Origin: an uncultured Bacilli bacterium
Lineage (GTDB): Bacteria > Bacillota_I > Bacilli_A > RF39 > UBA660
DNA length: 56,258 nucleotides
Reading direction: 5' to 3'
Assembly (NCBI GenBank): GCA_944332435.1
Contig: CALVJW010000006.1
Coordinates: forward strand, 1-56,258
Shown here one piece after another: positions 33,704 to 42,889 of the stretch (within the stretch, counting starts at the first letter, position 1; each line of letters starts with the position of its first letter). The notes under the pieces were generated by a model. That model did not search any database and had not been told where the DNA came from. It worked only from the letters and a program-made list of their open reading frames with translations. A program made the translations under genes and the position numbers.

Positions 33704-36634
33704 ATGAGTAGCAAAGCAAAAAAATTTATTTACCGATACCAATTTGAGATTTGTATCGCAATTATTAGTTTAATCGCTCTTATCATAGGAACACTTGCGA
33801 TTGGCTTTTTAAAAGCTTTCTTAATTGTTGGTGCGATTGACTTACTTCTAATTGTTCCGGGCTTATTTCATAAGAAACCGGTTCAAGGAAAACATGTAAA
33901 AGGAAACAATCATAAAGATGAAACAAAACGTAATTCATCAGTAAAAGGGAAAAACACAAAGAAAAAGAAAACTTGGTGGAAAAAATTACTATTAGTATTT
34001 TTAATTCTATTTATTATAGGTATGATTCTATTTTCTGTTTTCATGGCCTATATTGTTATTTCAGCGCCAAAGTTTGACCCTGATAACTTATATCGTACTG
34101 AATCATCCATTCTATATGATAAAAATGGAAAGATTTTTGCAAAACTAGGAGCAGAAAAACGAGAAAAGATCAGTTATGATGAAATGCCAGAAGTCCTAAT
34201 TGATGCGATTATAGCAACAGAAGATTCAAGATTCTTTCAACATAATGGATTTGATTTACCTCGTTTTATGAAAGCATCATTTGGACAATTACTTGGACGC
34301 GATGCAGGTGGAGCCTCTACCTTAACAATGCAAGTATCAAAAAATAACTATACTTCTACTACTGCGAGTGGTTTTGAAGGAATTAAACGTAAATTTACTG
34401 ACATTTATATGTCAATATTCCAAATTGAAAAGAAATACACAAAACAAGAAATTTTAGAATTTTATGTAAATCAACCTTATTTAGGTAGTGGTGCATATGG
34501 TGTAGAACAAGCATGTCAAACATATTTTGGTAAAAGTGCGAAAGATATTAACTTAGCTGAAGCTGCACTAATCGCTGGTTTATTCCAAGCACCAAATGCA
34601 TATGACCCATACTTACATCCAGAAACAAGTGAAAAACGTCGTAATACTGTTCTTTACTTAATGGAAAGACATGGTTATATTACAAAAGAAGAACGAGAAG
34701 CAGCCGAAAAAGTTCCAGTTGAAGAATTATTAACAAAATCAGCTGGTGAAAAAAATAAATATCAATCATTTATTGATACCGTAATTGATGACGTAGAAAA
34801 GAAAACAAAAATGAGTCCATATAACGTAGCAATGGAAATCTATACAACAATGGATTCAGAACTACAACAATCTATGGATGACATTATGAATGGTAAAACT
34901 TTTGATTGGGAAAATGAAGCTGTTACAGCAGGTGTTGCAATATTAGATGTAAAAACAGGTGCTTTAGTAGCAGTTGGGGCCGGACGTAATCAAACCGGAG
35001 AGCGTACTTTTAATAATGCAACGATGATTAATAGACAAATTGGTTCTACAGCAAAACCATTGTATGACTATGCAATGGGATTTGAGAAAAAAGGATGGTC
35101 TACTTATCAACCATTTGCCGATGAACCACATGGTTACACAAATAGTGATACCGATGTTGATAACTGGAATCGTACATTCCAAGGATTTATGACTTTACGT
35201 AATTCACTTGCTGAATCTCGTAATATTCCAGCATTAAAAGCTTTCCAAATGAATAGTAAAAAAGATATTGCTAATTTTGTTGAAAGTGTTGGATTATCAC
35301 CAGAATACGAAAACGGAGTATTACATGAAGCACATGCCTTAGGAGGATATAATGGAGAGTCACCATTATCACTAGCTGCTGCTTATTCAAGTTTTGCAAG
35401 TGGTGGTTACTATACAGAACCATATACTTTCTCAAAAATTGTATATCGTGAAGATGGAAAAACATTTGAACCTGATACAACAAGAAAAAAAGTATTAAGT
35501 GAAGAAACAACTTATATGATGAGCGATGTATTAAAAGATGCTGCTAAATGGGGAGTTGGTACAAATACAACTTCAAATGGTGCTGTTTTCTCAGCTAAAA
35601 CAGGTACTTCTAACTTCCCTTCTAGTGTATTTGAATCTTATGAAAATTATCCAGACAATGCAGTAAATGACTTATGGGTTGCTGGTTACAATCCTGAATA
35701 TTCTATTAGTGTTTGGTATGGATATGAAAAATTACATGAAAAATATGTTAGTACAACAAATACTGGTGGACATAGAAGATTATTCTTAGCAGTTGCTAAT
35801 AATGTCTTTAAGCCAGGTGTTGACTTTAAAAAAACAGATGGTGTTGTAGAAGTAACGGTAGAAAATTACACCTACCCTGCTAAATTACCAAGTAAAAATA
35901 CACCTAATGATTTAAAAATTACCGAATTATTTAAAAAAGGAACAGAACCTACTGAAGTTTCAAAACGTTTTGATACCCTTGATAATGTTAAAAATGTTAA
36001 ATCATCTTTAAATGGTAATACTGTAACACTTACATGGGATAAAGTAGTTCCTGCAACACAAGATACTTCTTGGGTAAGTAAATTATTTAGTGATAGTGGA
36101 TATGCAAATAGTTTCATTGGACAATTAAATACTTATAATACACAAAAAGTTGGTACTTTTGGCTACAATGTATACGCCAAAGATAGTAGTGGTAATTTAA
36201 GATTAATTGACTTTGTTACCGAAAATAAAATTAGTTTTAAAGTATCTAGTTCTGATCCAACTACTTATGTTGTAAAAACATCTTATTCTATTCTAAAGAG
36301 CTGTGAAAGTTCTGGTGTAGAAGTAAAAGTTAATTTAGACTCTGTAAAAGCTGAAATAGAAGCTAGTCTAATTGGAAGTAACGAAGAAGTTGCAATTGAC
36401 GGAACTTATACGGAAAAAGGTATTTCTGTTACTGCTGATGGTGAAGACGTTACAAATGAAGCAACAGTAAGTATTACCATTACAGACAGTGCTGGTGTTT
36501 CTTCTACCGTATCTAGTTTAGATGAAATCGCTTCACATATTGATACAAGTAAAGCAAATACCTATACAATTTCTTATAAAGTTACTTATGAAGATTTTAC
36601 AGATGTGTTAACAAGAACTGTTACAATAAAATAA
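33704..36634 (+). CDS. pbp1A: Class A penicillin-binding protein (PBP1-like)
   Basis: Bifunctional peptidoglycan synthase. In the 976-residue protein the GT51 domain has EDSRFFQHNGFDL (catalytic Glu about 173) and GGASTLTMQ; the transpeptidase has S-x-x-K in IGSTAKPL (about 448), SRN (about 505) and KTGTS (about 631). The C-terminus (about 720-976) holds immunoglobulin/fibronectin-like modules. Besides the usual anchor helix (about 93-118), residues 14-55 form an additional hydrophobic stretch that could be a two-helix membrane hairpin, unusual for the family. GGAGGAAAAT lies before ATG 33704. Operon with recU. Confidence 0.93.
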   Translation: MSSKAKKFIYRYQFEICIAIISLIALIIGTLAIGFLKAFLIVGAIDLLLIVPGLFHKKPVQGKHVKGNNHKDETKRNSSVKGKNTKKKKTWWKKLLLVFLILFIIGMILFSVFMAYIVISAPKFDPDNLYRTESSILYDKNGKIFAKLGAEKREKISYDEMPEVLIDAIIATEDSRFFQHNGFDLPRFMKASFGQLLGRDAGGASTLTMQVSKNNYTSTTASGFEGIKRKFTDIYMSIFQIEKKYTKQEILEFYVNQPYLGSGAYGVEQACQTYFGKSAKDINLAEAALIAGLFQAPNAYDPYLHPETSEKRRNTVLYLMERHGYITKEEREAAEKVPVEELLTKSAGEKNKYQSFIDTVIDDVEKKTKMSPYNVAMEIYTTMDSELQQSMDDIMNGKTFDWENEAVTAGVAILDVKTGALVAVGAGRNQTGERTFNNATMINRQIGSTAKPLYDYAMGFEKKGWSTYQPFADEPHGYTNSDTDVDNWNRTFQGFMTLRNSLAESRNIPALKAFQMNSKKDIANFVESVGLSPEYENGVLHEAHALGGYNGESPLSLAAAYSSFASGGYYTEPYTFSKIVYREDGKTFEPDTTRKKVLSEETTYMMSDVLKDAAKWGVGTNTTSNGAVFSAKTGTSNFPSSVFESYENYPDNAVNDLWVAGYNPEYSISVWYGYEKLHEKYVSTTNTGGHRRLFLAVANNVFKPGVDFKKTDGVVEVTVENYTYPAKLPSKNTPNDLKITELFKKGTEPTEVSKRFDTLDNVKNVKSSLNGNTVTLTWDKVVPATQDTSWVSKLFSDSGYANSFIGQLNTYNTQKVGTFGYNVYAKDSSGNLRLIDFVTENKISFKVSSSDPTTYVVKTSYSILKSCESSGVEVKVNLDSVKAEIEASLIGSNEEVAIDGTYTEKGISVTADGEDVTNEATVSITITDSAGVSSTVSSLDEIASHIDTSKANTYTISYKVTYEDFTDVLTRTVTIK

Positions 36635-36661
36635 AAAATGAGATATCAAATCTCATTTTTT
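36635..36661. terminator. Bidirectional terminator between the PBP gene and divIC
   Basis: AAAAATGAGAT/ATCTCATTTTT-type hairpin just after the PBP stop; the divIC stop codon lies within it. Confidence 0.8.
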
Positions 36662-37084
36662 TCTTATCATCCATATTACAACTACTAAAGCAAAAATAAT
36701 ACAACCCGTTATCACATAATTTAAATAATTATCGTTTACCGTATAATCTTTCTTTTTTTCTTCCTTCGTCTTATCATCTATTTTAATAATATATTCTCCA
36801 TTTTTTGAATACAAATAATTTTCTCTTGCAAATCTAGCAATATAATCTGGATCTTTCAATTTTTCAATTTCATTCTTTAAATTCTTTTCATCAGCTTTCA
36901 AAGTTACTAATTCTTGCTCTAAATCTCTTTGCTCTCTTTTTAACGCAATAATATTTAAGGCATAATTAGTAGATGATATTAAAAAATATGCGATTACAAC
37001 AACTGATAGTGGGGCAAAAATTACAAGCCGTCTCTTTGTCTTTTTTGCAGCTTTTTTACGTTTTATTCTACTTTTGTTTGCCAT
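36653..37084 (-). CDS. divIC: Septum formation initiator DivIC/FtsB family protein with an extra C-terminal membrane helix
   Basis: DivIC forms the FtsB-like part of the divisome activator with DivIB and FtsL. The 143-residue protein has a basic N-terminus (KKAAKKTKRR), a membrane helix (about 19-39), a coiled coil (LKREQRDLEQELVTLKADEK) and the family end DPDYIARFARENYLY. It then continues with a linker and a second hydrophobic segment, YVITGCIIFALVVVIWMIRKK (about 122-140), not present in Bacillus DivIC. ATG 37084 is preceded by AGGTGGTGAT. It ends the yabP-yabQ-divIC set, as in Bacillus. Confidence 0.88.
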   Translation of the reverse strand: MANKSRIKRKKAAKKTKRRLVIFAPLSVVVIAYFLISSTNYALNIIALKREQRDLEQELVTLKADEKNLKNEIEKLKDPDYIARFARENYLYSKNGEYIIKIDDKTKEEKKKDYTVNDNYLNYVITGCIIFALVVVIWMIRKK

Positions 37085-37113
37085 ACTATCACCACCTAGC
37101 ATATATAAGTATA

Positions 37114-37398
37114 TCAAATATGCTTCTTTTTATCAATATAATAAAGAAGTAATTCCATAATTACAAACCCTATTAAAACAGTTAATAAGCAATAAGGATG
37201 TAAAATACCATTATTTACCTTTTCCATTAGTAAATAATAAACAATGGTATGTACGAGTACGAATATTAAATTAAATAATAACCGTATATAACGGTTTCTT
37301 ATTTTCATTTTTTTATAACAATAATTAAAAGTAAGAGAGAATAAAGTTCCAAAAAGGAAAGATGAAATAATACTATAGACTTGTATTTTTAAATTCAT
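37114..37398 (-). CDS. yabQ: Spore cortex biosynthesis protein YabQ
   Basis: YabQ is a small mother-cell membrane protein required for cortex formation in Bacillus. The 94-residue protein has three membrane segments and the order FLFGTLFSLTFNYCYKK, LLFNLIFVLVHTIVYYLLM, NNGILHPYCLLTVLIGFVIME. Start and yabP stop overlap by one base (TAATG). Placement before divIC matches Bacillus and clostridial genomes. Confidence 0.85.
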   Translation of the reverse strand: MNLKIQVYSIISSFLFGTLFSLTFNYCYKKMKIRNRYIRLLFNLIFVLVHTIVYYLLMEKVNNGILHPYCLLTVLIGFVIMELLLYYIDKKKHI

Positions 37399-37691
37399 TA
37401 TTTAAACAATTTTGAAAATAAACCATCATCTTTCTCTTTCTTAGATGTTGATTCTACATATTCAAAACGATTGATCTTACCTTTAATTGAAACAGTACCT
37501 TGATAAGTATCTAATTTAATGATTTCCAACATTTCCCCTTTTATTATAATATCGCCCATACTAGTATCCATAATAAATTCTTCATCATCAAAACTTTCAA
37601 TTTTCTTTACTCCAGTTACAACAATATTTTTTCTATCACTCATAGTTACATTATGATTGAGTGATGAAATAAGTGTTTGTTCCTTGTCCAT
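37398..37691 (-). CDS. yabP: Sporulation protein YabP
   Basis: A 97-residue YabP/YqfC-family protein needed for spore cortex formation. It contains HNVTMSDRKNIVVTGVKKIESFDDEEFIMDTSMGDIIIKGEMLEI, the family core, then LDTYQGTVSIKGKINRFEY and a charged tail. AGGAGGAAAT precedes ATG 37691. First gene of yabP-yabQ-divIC. A paralogue, yqfC, lies at 8839-9078. Confidence 0.9.
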   Translation of the reverse strand: MDKEQTLISSLNHNVTMSDRKNIVVTGVKKIESFDDEEFIMDTSMGDIIIKGEMLEIIKLDTYQGTVSIKGKINRFEYVESTSKKEKDDGLFSKLFK

Positions 37692-37738
37692 ATATTTCCT
37701 CCTACTAGTATCTTATGTTTAAAAAGAAATATTAGACT

Positions 37739-37762
37739 AAAAAAAACTCGTAAAAGAGTTTT
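37739..37762 (-). terminator. Intrinsic terminator of spoVG
   Basis: AAAACTC/GAGTTTT hairpin with six-base loop and T run on the minus strand. Confidence 0.7.
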
Positions 37763-38019
37763 TAATCTAGCTTATTATATACCTCAAAAACAGCATCCTC
37801 TATCATTTTACGACATTCTTTATTAATTGGGTATGCTAAATCAACATATCCCCCAGTTGCTGTTTTACGACTAGGCATGGCAAGAAATAACTTTTCTTTT
37901 CCTTGGATAATTCTAATATCACGAACAAGAAAACAATTATCAAATTCAATCGAAGCCATACCTTTCATTTTTGATCCTTCTTTTTCTTCTTTACGTACTT
38001 TTACAGATGTAATTTTCAA
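37762..38019 (-). CDS. spoVG: SpoVG, RNA/DNA-binding regulator
   Basis: SpoVG is a small nucleic-acid-binding regulator affecting septation and sporulation in Bacillus. The 85-residue product reads MKITSVKVRK...MKGMASIEFDNCFLVRDIRIIQG, then AMPSRKT and YVDLAYPINKECRKMIE, the diagnostic family pattern. Start is TTG 38019 with GGGAGAG before it. Promoter at 38056-38084 is sigma-A-like rather than the sigma-H type known from Bacillus. Confidence 0.95.
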   Translation of the reverse strand: MKITSVKVRKEEKEGSKMKGMASIEFDNCFLVRDIRIIQGKEKLFLAMPSRKTATGGYVDLAYPINKECRKMIEDAVFEVYNKLD

Positions 38020-38055
38020 GTAAATCTCTCCCTTCAGTATACTACTTACACTTTC

Positions 38056-38084
38056 ATTATATAATAATCTATTTAGAAAGGCAA
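38056..38084 (-). promoter_or_regulatory. Sigma-A promoter of spoVG
   Basis: TTGCCT (38079-38084) and TATAAT (38056-38061), spacer 17 bp. Confidence 0.6.
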
Positions 38085-38099
38085 GAAACTACTTTTAAA

Positions 38100-38324
38100 T
38101 TATTGGATTTCATACTCTATCTTAATTGTTTTTGTAATAATATCTGAGTAAGAGAAAGATTTAATAATATTTTGATCATTATTCATCTGTACCGTAAAGA
38201 TATTATGATATAACTCTTTAATTACCACTTCATAGGTCTCATACTTATTTCTTCCTAAATTATAGTTTAATGTTACAACTTCCCCAAGATGATGATTTAA
38301 CTCTTCTTTTATTTTTGTAATCAT
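38100..38324 (-). CDS. veg: Veg family protein
   Basis: Veg is a small, highly expressed protein of Bacillus linked to biofilm and spore germination control. The 74-residue product has IKEELNHHLGEVVTLNYNLGRNKYETYEVVIKELY..IFTVQ, the typical pattern. ATG 38324 is preceded by AGGAGGAAAG; the longer frame to 38354 begins inside yabG's end. It follows yabG by 10 bp, the same order as in Bacillus (yabG-veg). Confidence 0.88.
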   Translation of the reverse strand: MITKIKEELNHHLGEVVTLNYNLGRNKYETYEVVIKELYHNIFTVQMNNDQNIIKSFSYSDIITKTIKIEYEIQ

Positions 38325-38334
38325 CTCTTTCCTC

Positions 38335-39120
38335 CTATCTAGGATATCCCACATACATTGTTCCCTTTGTTAAAATACCCCCAATTCCGTTTGTACCATA
38401 TTTTGTATCTTCTAAAATACCCTTTAAATCAATATCTTCTGTTACTGCTGATAAACTTAATTTTGCTGCAATAATAGCCGGATCTAATGCGTGAATATTT
38501 ACTCTTTTCGGACTTGATGCAAAATTTGCTCCGGCTTTAATTAACTCTTCATAATTCGATTGACAAGCTCCCGCAATAATTAATAATTTTTCATGACTTT
38601 TTTCATATCTTCTTGCTTCTTTTACCGCATCTACAAAGTTTTGACTATTTCTATATGCAGACATATCATTTATGTCTCCTTTTCGTTTATAATAAGCATC
38701 ATGCCCAGTAATCACAACAATATTAGGATTATATTCGTTTAATAAGTCTCTAATTTTAGTACTAATATCCCGCTCGTTTTCTTGAATTCCAATTGCCCAT
38801 AAATTATGTTTTTTATAGTAAGATAAACATCTTTCTAAGTAATCTTTATCTGCGTCAATATGTAATATTTTACCTGGTAAATAAAAATAATCGCATCGAT
38901 CTAAAACTGGTAATGGACGAATTCTTTGTAAAAATTCCTGATCTTTTTCGATATCTTTATCTTCTTTATATAAAACTAAGTCTTCAATAGGGCTATCAGC
39001 AATTAACCTCACATTTTGTCCTTTTAATATACATATATTTTGATTCTTTTCTATAACACAAAAAATCATATCATGGTCATGTGAAATACGTGTTACTAAA
39101 TCTCCCACTTGTAATTCCAT
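38335..39120 (-). CDS. yabG: Sporulation-specific protease YabG
   Basis: YabG is a coat-associated cysteine protease that processes coat proteins (and CspBA in clostridia). The 261-residue product begins VGDLVTRISHDHDMIFCVIE and contains PGKILHIDADKDYLERCLSYYKK, VITGHDAYYKRKGD, SYRNSQ-like SAYRNSQNFVDAVKEAR, and IIAGACQSNYEELIKAGANFASSPKRVNIHALDP with the conserved His and Cys. Ends with GIGGILTKGTMYVGYPR. GGGTGAT precedes ATG 39120. Confidence 0.93.
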   Translation of the reverse strand: MELQVGDLVTRISHDHDMIFCVIEKNQNICILKGQNVRLIADSPIEDLVLYKEDKDIEKDQEFLQRIRPLPVLDRCDYFYLPGKILHIDADKDYLERCLSYYKKHNLWAIGIQENERDISTKIRDLLNEYNPNIVVITGHDAYYKRKGDINDMSAYRNSQNFVDAVKEARRYEKSHEKLLIIAGACQSNYEELIKAGANFASSPKRVNIHALDPAIIAAKLSLSAVTEDIDLKGILEDTKYGTNGIGGILTKGTMYVGYPR

Positions 39121-39164
39121 ATTATCACCCAGTTCATTCTATGCATAAAGAAAAATTTTTATAC

Positions 39165-39191
39165 AAAAAAAAAACAAGTTTCAACTTGTTT
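39165..39191 (-). terminator. Intrinsic terminator of ftsEX
   Basis: AAACAAGT/ACTTGTTT hairpin with a ten-T run on the minus strand. Confidence 0.8.
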
Positions 39192-39192
39192 C

Positions 39193-40092
39193 TTATATTT
39201 TTAAATGTTTCTTTACTGCTCGCCAACTTCCAAACATACCAACTAAAACGCCAATAATCATCAAAATTAGTGAAATAACAAAGATAAATGGTTGTGGTGA
39301 TACCAATTTAATAAATGGAGAAAATAATTGACCATTAAAGTTTTTATATAACTCTGTATAACCATACATCGTTGCGATAATTGGAATGATTGATCCCAAA
39401 ATACCTAAGAATAATCCTTCAAAGATAAATGGAATTTTAATATTAATATTACTTGCCCCAACAAGACGCATAATATCAATTTCTCTTTTACGTGAATGAA
39501 TAGTAATTTTAATTGTATTAGCGATTAAAAAAGCAGTTACTAAAATTAAGGCAATGACTGTTCCAGCACATACTTTTCTTACCACATCAAATACAGTAAT
39601 CAGTGAGTGAATCATATCTTGTCCCCATTTTACTTCTGAAACACCTTCTATTTTTTCGACTTTTTTTGCAATTCCTTCCACTTGTTCTATTGAAGTGGCT
39701 TTAATTCTAAATGTTGGATTTAATGGATTTTCGTCATCTGACCAATTTTCCATAATACTTTTGAAAGTTTCATTTCCTTCCATCATTTCTTCAGCAATTT
39801 GTTGTTTAGATTCAAAAGAATAATTATCCACATTATCAATTCGTTTAATCTTTTCTTCTATCACTTTTACTTCGTCATCATTAATGTCTACATCCAGAAA
39901 AGCAACAATTGTTACATCTTGCTCTACTAGCCTAGTAAAATTATTAACATTGTATGACAAGATAATAAAGATTGATACAACTAATAATGTTATAGTAATA
40001 CATGAAATAGATGCTAATGATAAGGAGAAATTACGAAATACACTATTAAATGCATCTCTTATATTTCTTGAAAATATTCTAAATGCCTTCAT
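39193..40092 (-). CDS. ftsX: Cell division protein FtsX
   Basis: Membrane partner of FtsE; the complex activates peptidoglycan hydrolases at the division site or cell wall. The 299-residue protein has an N-terminal cytoplasmic part, a helix (about 20-43), an extracellular domain of about 120 residues, and three further helices, with the family end VGMFGSWRAVKKHLKI. Start ATG 40092 follows GGAGAG; it overlaps ftsE by 14 bp. An upstream extension to 40113 is not needed. Confidence 0.94.
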   Translation of the reverse strand: MKAFRIFSRNIRDAFNSVFRNFSLSLASISCITITLLVVSIFIILSYNVNNFTRLVEQDVTIVAFLDVDINDDEVKVIEEKIKRIDNVDNYSFESKQQIAEEMMEGNETFKSIMENWSDDENPLNPTFRIKATSIEQVEGIAKKVEKIEGVSEVKWGQDMIHSLITVFDVVRKVCAGTVIALILVTAFLIANTIKITIHSRKREIDIMRLVGASNINIKIPFIFEGLFLGILGSIIPIIATMYGYTELYKNFNGQLFSPFIKLVSPQPFIFVISLILMIIGVLVGMFGSWRAVKKHLKI

Positions 40093-40774
40093 GGTTGTAC
40101 TCTCCTTCCGCATAATCTTTAAGTACTCTTCCTGAATCTAAAACAATTACTCTTTTCTTCATCTTATTAACAATTTCTGTATCATGCGTTACCATGATAA
40201 TAGTCGTTCCCATTTTAGAAATTTCTTCTAAAACACTCATTATTTCCATACTTGTTACTTCATCCAAGTTTCCCGTTGGTTCATCACAAATTAAAAGTTT
40301 TGGTCCATTTACAATTGCTCTAGCAATAGCAACACGTTGCTGTTCTCCACCTGAAAGCTCTGTTGGATAATTTTTAGCTTTATGTTTTAATCCAACTAAT
40401 TCCAATACTTTTAATACCTTTGAATGAATTTCATCTTTTGGTACTCCAAAAATCTCTAAAGCAAAAGCAACATTTTCATATACTGTCTTTTTATTTAATA
40501 ATTTAAAGTCTTGGAAAACAACTCCTAATTTTCTACGAAGTTTGTATACTTTACTATTACGTAACTTTCCAACATCCAATCCACCAACTAATACTTGTCC
40601 ACTTGTTGGTCTCTCCTCGCGATAAAGCATTTTAATTAATGTTGATTTTCCACATCCGGTGGAACCAATGACAAATACAAATTCTCCTTTTTTTATTTTT
40701 AAATTCATGTTGTAAATAGCTGTCACACCATTTTTATATCGTTTACTTACATTTCTTAATCTAATTAATTCCAT
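40079..40774 (-). CDS. ftsE: Cell division ATP-binding protein FtsE
   Basis: ABC ATPase of FtsEX. The 231-residue product shows Walker A GSTGCGKST (37-45), Q-loop VFQDFKLL, signature LSGGEQQRVAIARAI, Walker B LLICDEPTGNLD and H-loop VTHD. It begins IRLRNVSKRYKNGVTAIYNMNLKI, as usual for FtsE. An extended -10 (TGTTATAAT) lies upstream near 40800-40808. The distance from AGGTGA to the ATG is about 10 nt, longer than neighbours. ftsX overlaps its end. Confidence 0.96.
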   Translation of the reverse strand: MELIRLRNVSKRYKNGVTAIYNMNLKIKKGEFVFVIGSTGCGKSTLIKMLYREERPTSGQVLVGGLDVGKLRNSKVYKLRRKLGVVFQDFKLLNKKTVYENVAFALEIFGVPKDEIHSKVLKVLELVGLKHKAKNYPTELSGGEQQRVAIARAIVNGPKLLICDEPTGNLDEVTSMEIMSVLEEISKMGTTIIMVTHDTEIVNKMKKRVIVLDSGRVLKDYAEGEYNHEGI

Positions 40775-40839
40775 CTATTATTAGTCACCTCTTTTTTTAT
40801 TATAACATGCTTTCTTTTATTTCTAATTTCCAATACTTG

Positions 40840-41718
40840 CTATTCTCCTCCTGACACTTCATAAGCATCAGTCACTAAAAAGAATGCATCAGGATCAATA
40901 CTATGGATTCCTTCTTTGGCAATAAAATATTCTTTTGTCGGGATAATACACATAATTACTTTTTGATGATTTCCGGTAAACCCACCTCTACCATCTAATA
41001 CTGTTACACCATGACTCAAATGGTTCATAATAAACTTTTTTACTGCGGTTTCATGATCTGTAATAATATAAAATGCTTTTGAAGAAGAAATTCCTAAAAT
41101 CACTTTATCGGTCATAATACTAATGATATAAAGTGCAATTAAAGAATACATAATTTCTGTCCATCCAAAAACAAATACTCCCGAAAAAACAATTAATCCA
41201 TCTGTCCAAAACATTGCACTACCAATCGACATCTTTGCATATTTTGAAACAATTTGATTTAAAATATCAGTTCCTCCTGTTGTATATCCACCTTTAAATA
41301 CAAGTCCTAACCCAAATCCAGTTAAAACAGACGCAAATAAAGTAAATAGTAAAGGATCATATTCTGCTACAACAAAACGAGGAAACGTTTCTGTTAACTT
41401 AATCATAATAGGAACTAGTAAAGCACCTAATACTGAATTAGCTGTTTTTTCTTTTCCTAATAAAATAAAACTTAATATTAATAATATCACGTTACCAATG
41501 AAAATAACAAGAGATGGGTCTACACCTAATACACTATTTAAAATAACCCCTACACCATTCATTCCATAAACAATTTTTGTAGGCAATATAAAGAGATTGA
41601 AAGCAACTGCTACCATAAATACTCCTACAAAAAGATAAAAATAACGAACCCAGCGATCTTTTTGATAAATTTTCTGAATAATGTTTTCTTCTGATTTTTC
41701 CTTCTTTTTATTAAACAT
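40840..41718 (-). CDS. YitT-family membrane protein
   Basis: A 292-residue polytopic protein: about five membrane helices (DUF161 pair, starting YFYLFVGVFMVAVAFNLFI and GFGLGLVFKGGYTTGGTDIL) followed by a cytoplasmic DUF2179 domain (SKAFYIITDHETAVKKFIMNHLSHGVTVLDGRGGFTGNHQKVIMC). Transport substrate of the family is unknown to me. It lies 4 bp after prfB, as related yvjA-type genes do near ftsE in Bacillus. AGGAGTAAAT precedes ATG 41718. Confidence 0.9.
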   Translation of the reverse strand: MFNKKKEKSEENIIQKIYQKDRWVRYFYLFVGVFMVAVAFNLFILPTKIVYGMNGVGVILNSVLGVDPSLVIFIGNVILLILSFILLGKEKTANSVLGALLVPIMIKLTETFPRFVVAEYDPLLFTLFASVLTGFGLGLVFKGGYTTGGTDILNQIVSKYAKMSIGSAMFWTDGLIVFSGVFVFGWTEIMYSLIALYIISIMTDKVILGISSSKAFYIITDHETAVKKFIMNHLSHGVTVLDGRGGFTGNHQKVIMCIIPTKEYFIAKEGIHSIDPDAFFLVTDAYEVSGGE

Positions 41719-41722
41719 ATAT

Positions 41723-42818
41723 TTACTCCTTACTTTTTAAATAACTATCAATAAATAAATCTATATCACCATCTAATACTTTTTCTACGTTTGTATTTTC
41801 TGTATTTGTACGATGATCTTTTACTAACGAATAAGGGTGCATTACATAACTTCGAATCTGTGAACCAAAATTAATTTCCATTTGATTTCCCTGTATTTTT
41901 TTTACGCTGGCATTTCTTTTTTCAATCTCCAATTGATATAATTTCATTTTTAATAATTCCATTGCTTTTTCACGATTGCGAATTTGACTACGCTCGTTTT
42001 GACAAGTTACGACAATTTTGGTTGGTAAATGTGTAATTCTAACTGCACTATCTGTTGTATTAACGTGTTGTCCTCCAGCACCACTTGATCGATATACATC
42101 AATTTTTAAGTCAGACTCTTTTATATCTAATTCAATTTGATTATGATCGAATATCGGTGTTACAAGTACTGAGGCAAACGAAGTATGTCTTCTAGCCCCC
42201 GAATCGAAAGGAGAAATACGAACAAGTCTATGAACTCCTTTTTCACATTTCAAATATCCATAGGCAAATTCACCTTTTACAAGCATTGTCACACTTTTTA
42301 TTCCAGCTTCATCACCACGTAATTCATCCATTACTTCTACTTTATAATGTTTTTTTTCACACCAACGTAAATACATTCGATACAACATATTGGCCCAATC
42401 ACAAGCTTCTGTTCCCCCAGCACCAGAGTGTAGTTCTAAAACAGCACCATTATGATCAAACTCACCATTTAATAATAATTCAATTTCTAATTGATTTAAC
42501 TTTGTATCAATCTCTTGTAGCTCTGATTCTAATAATTCTATAAATTCTTCATCCAATGCTTCATCTTCTAATAGCACAATAGAATTTTCTATTTTTTGTT
42601 TCAAAGTTTCAACATTGGATAGTTGATTTCTAATTGCCGTTAATTCACTCATTACTTGGTTACTATTATTTTTATCATTCCAAAAATTTGGTTGCATTGT
42701 AATTGCTTCCAATTCCTCTTTTCTTATTTGTAATTTATCTGGTTCAAAGTGACCTCCATAATTCATTAATTCTAATTGAGGCATCTTTGTAACTACTATT
42801 TATTTCATATCGTTCCAT
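41723..42818 (-). CDS. prfB: Peptide chain release factor 2 with programmed +1 frameshift
   Basis: RF2 ends translation at UGA and UAA. Translation starts at ATG 42818 after AAGGAGG and reads 24 codons to CTT (42749-42747), then meets TGA (42746-42744). The site GGAGG-TCA-CTT-TGA has an internal SD-like GGAGG 3 bp before CTT, as in the classic prfB autoregulatory site. A +1 slip gives GAA CCA GAT..., and the frame runs to 41723 (total about 364 residues). The main part has GGTEACDWA, the GGQ motif SSGAGGQHVNTTDSAVRITHLPT and QNERSQIRN. The anticodon-like SPF motif reads RISPFD. Annotation from the internal ATG at 42784 would miss the N-terminus. Confidence 0.95.
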
Positions 42819-42889
42819 CTTAATCCTCCTTATTTATTATAACATACGCCAAAGGTAATTCGCAACCTAACTATCTTGATTTCTCTATG

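Noticed and set aside
37705-37734. Sigma-E-like promoter before yabP (TAATATT, 15 bp, GATACTAG)
   Set aside because: The -35 is perfect, but the transcript would begin within the SD (37703-37698), so it could not be translated well; the -10 is also only a partial match.
39135-39163. Sigma-E-like promoter before yabG (GTATAAA, 14 bp, CATAGAAT)
   Set aside because: The -35 matches only the ATA core and the predicted start falls on the SD; not strong enough to call.
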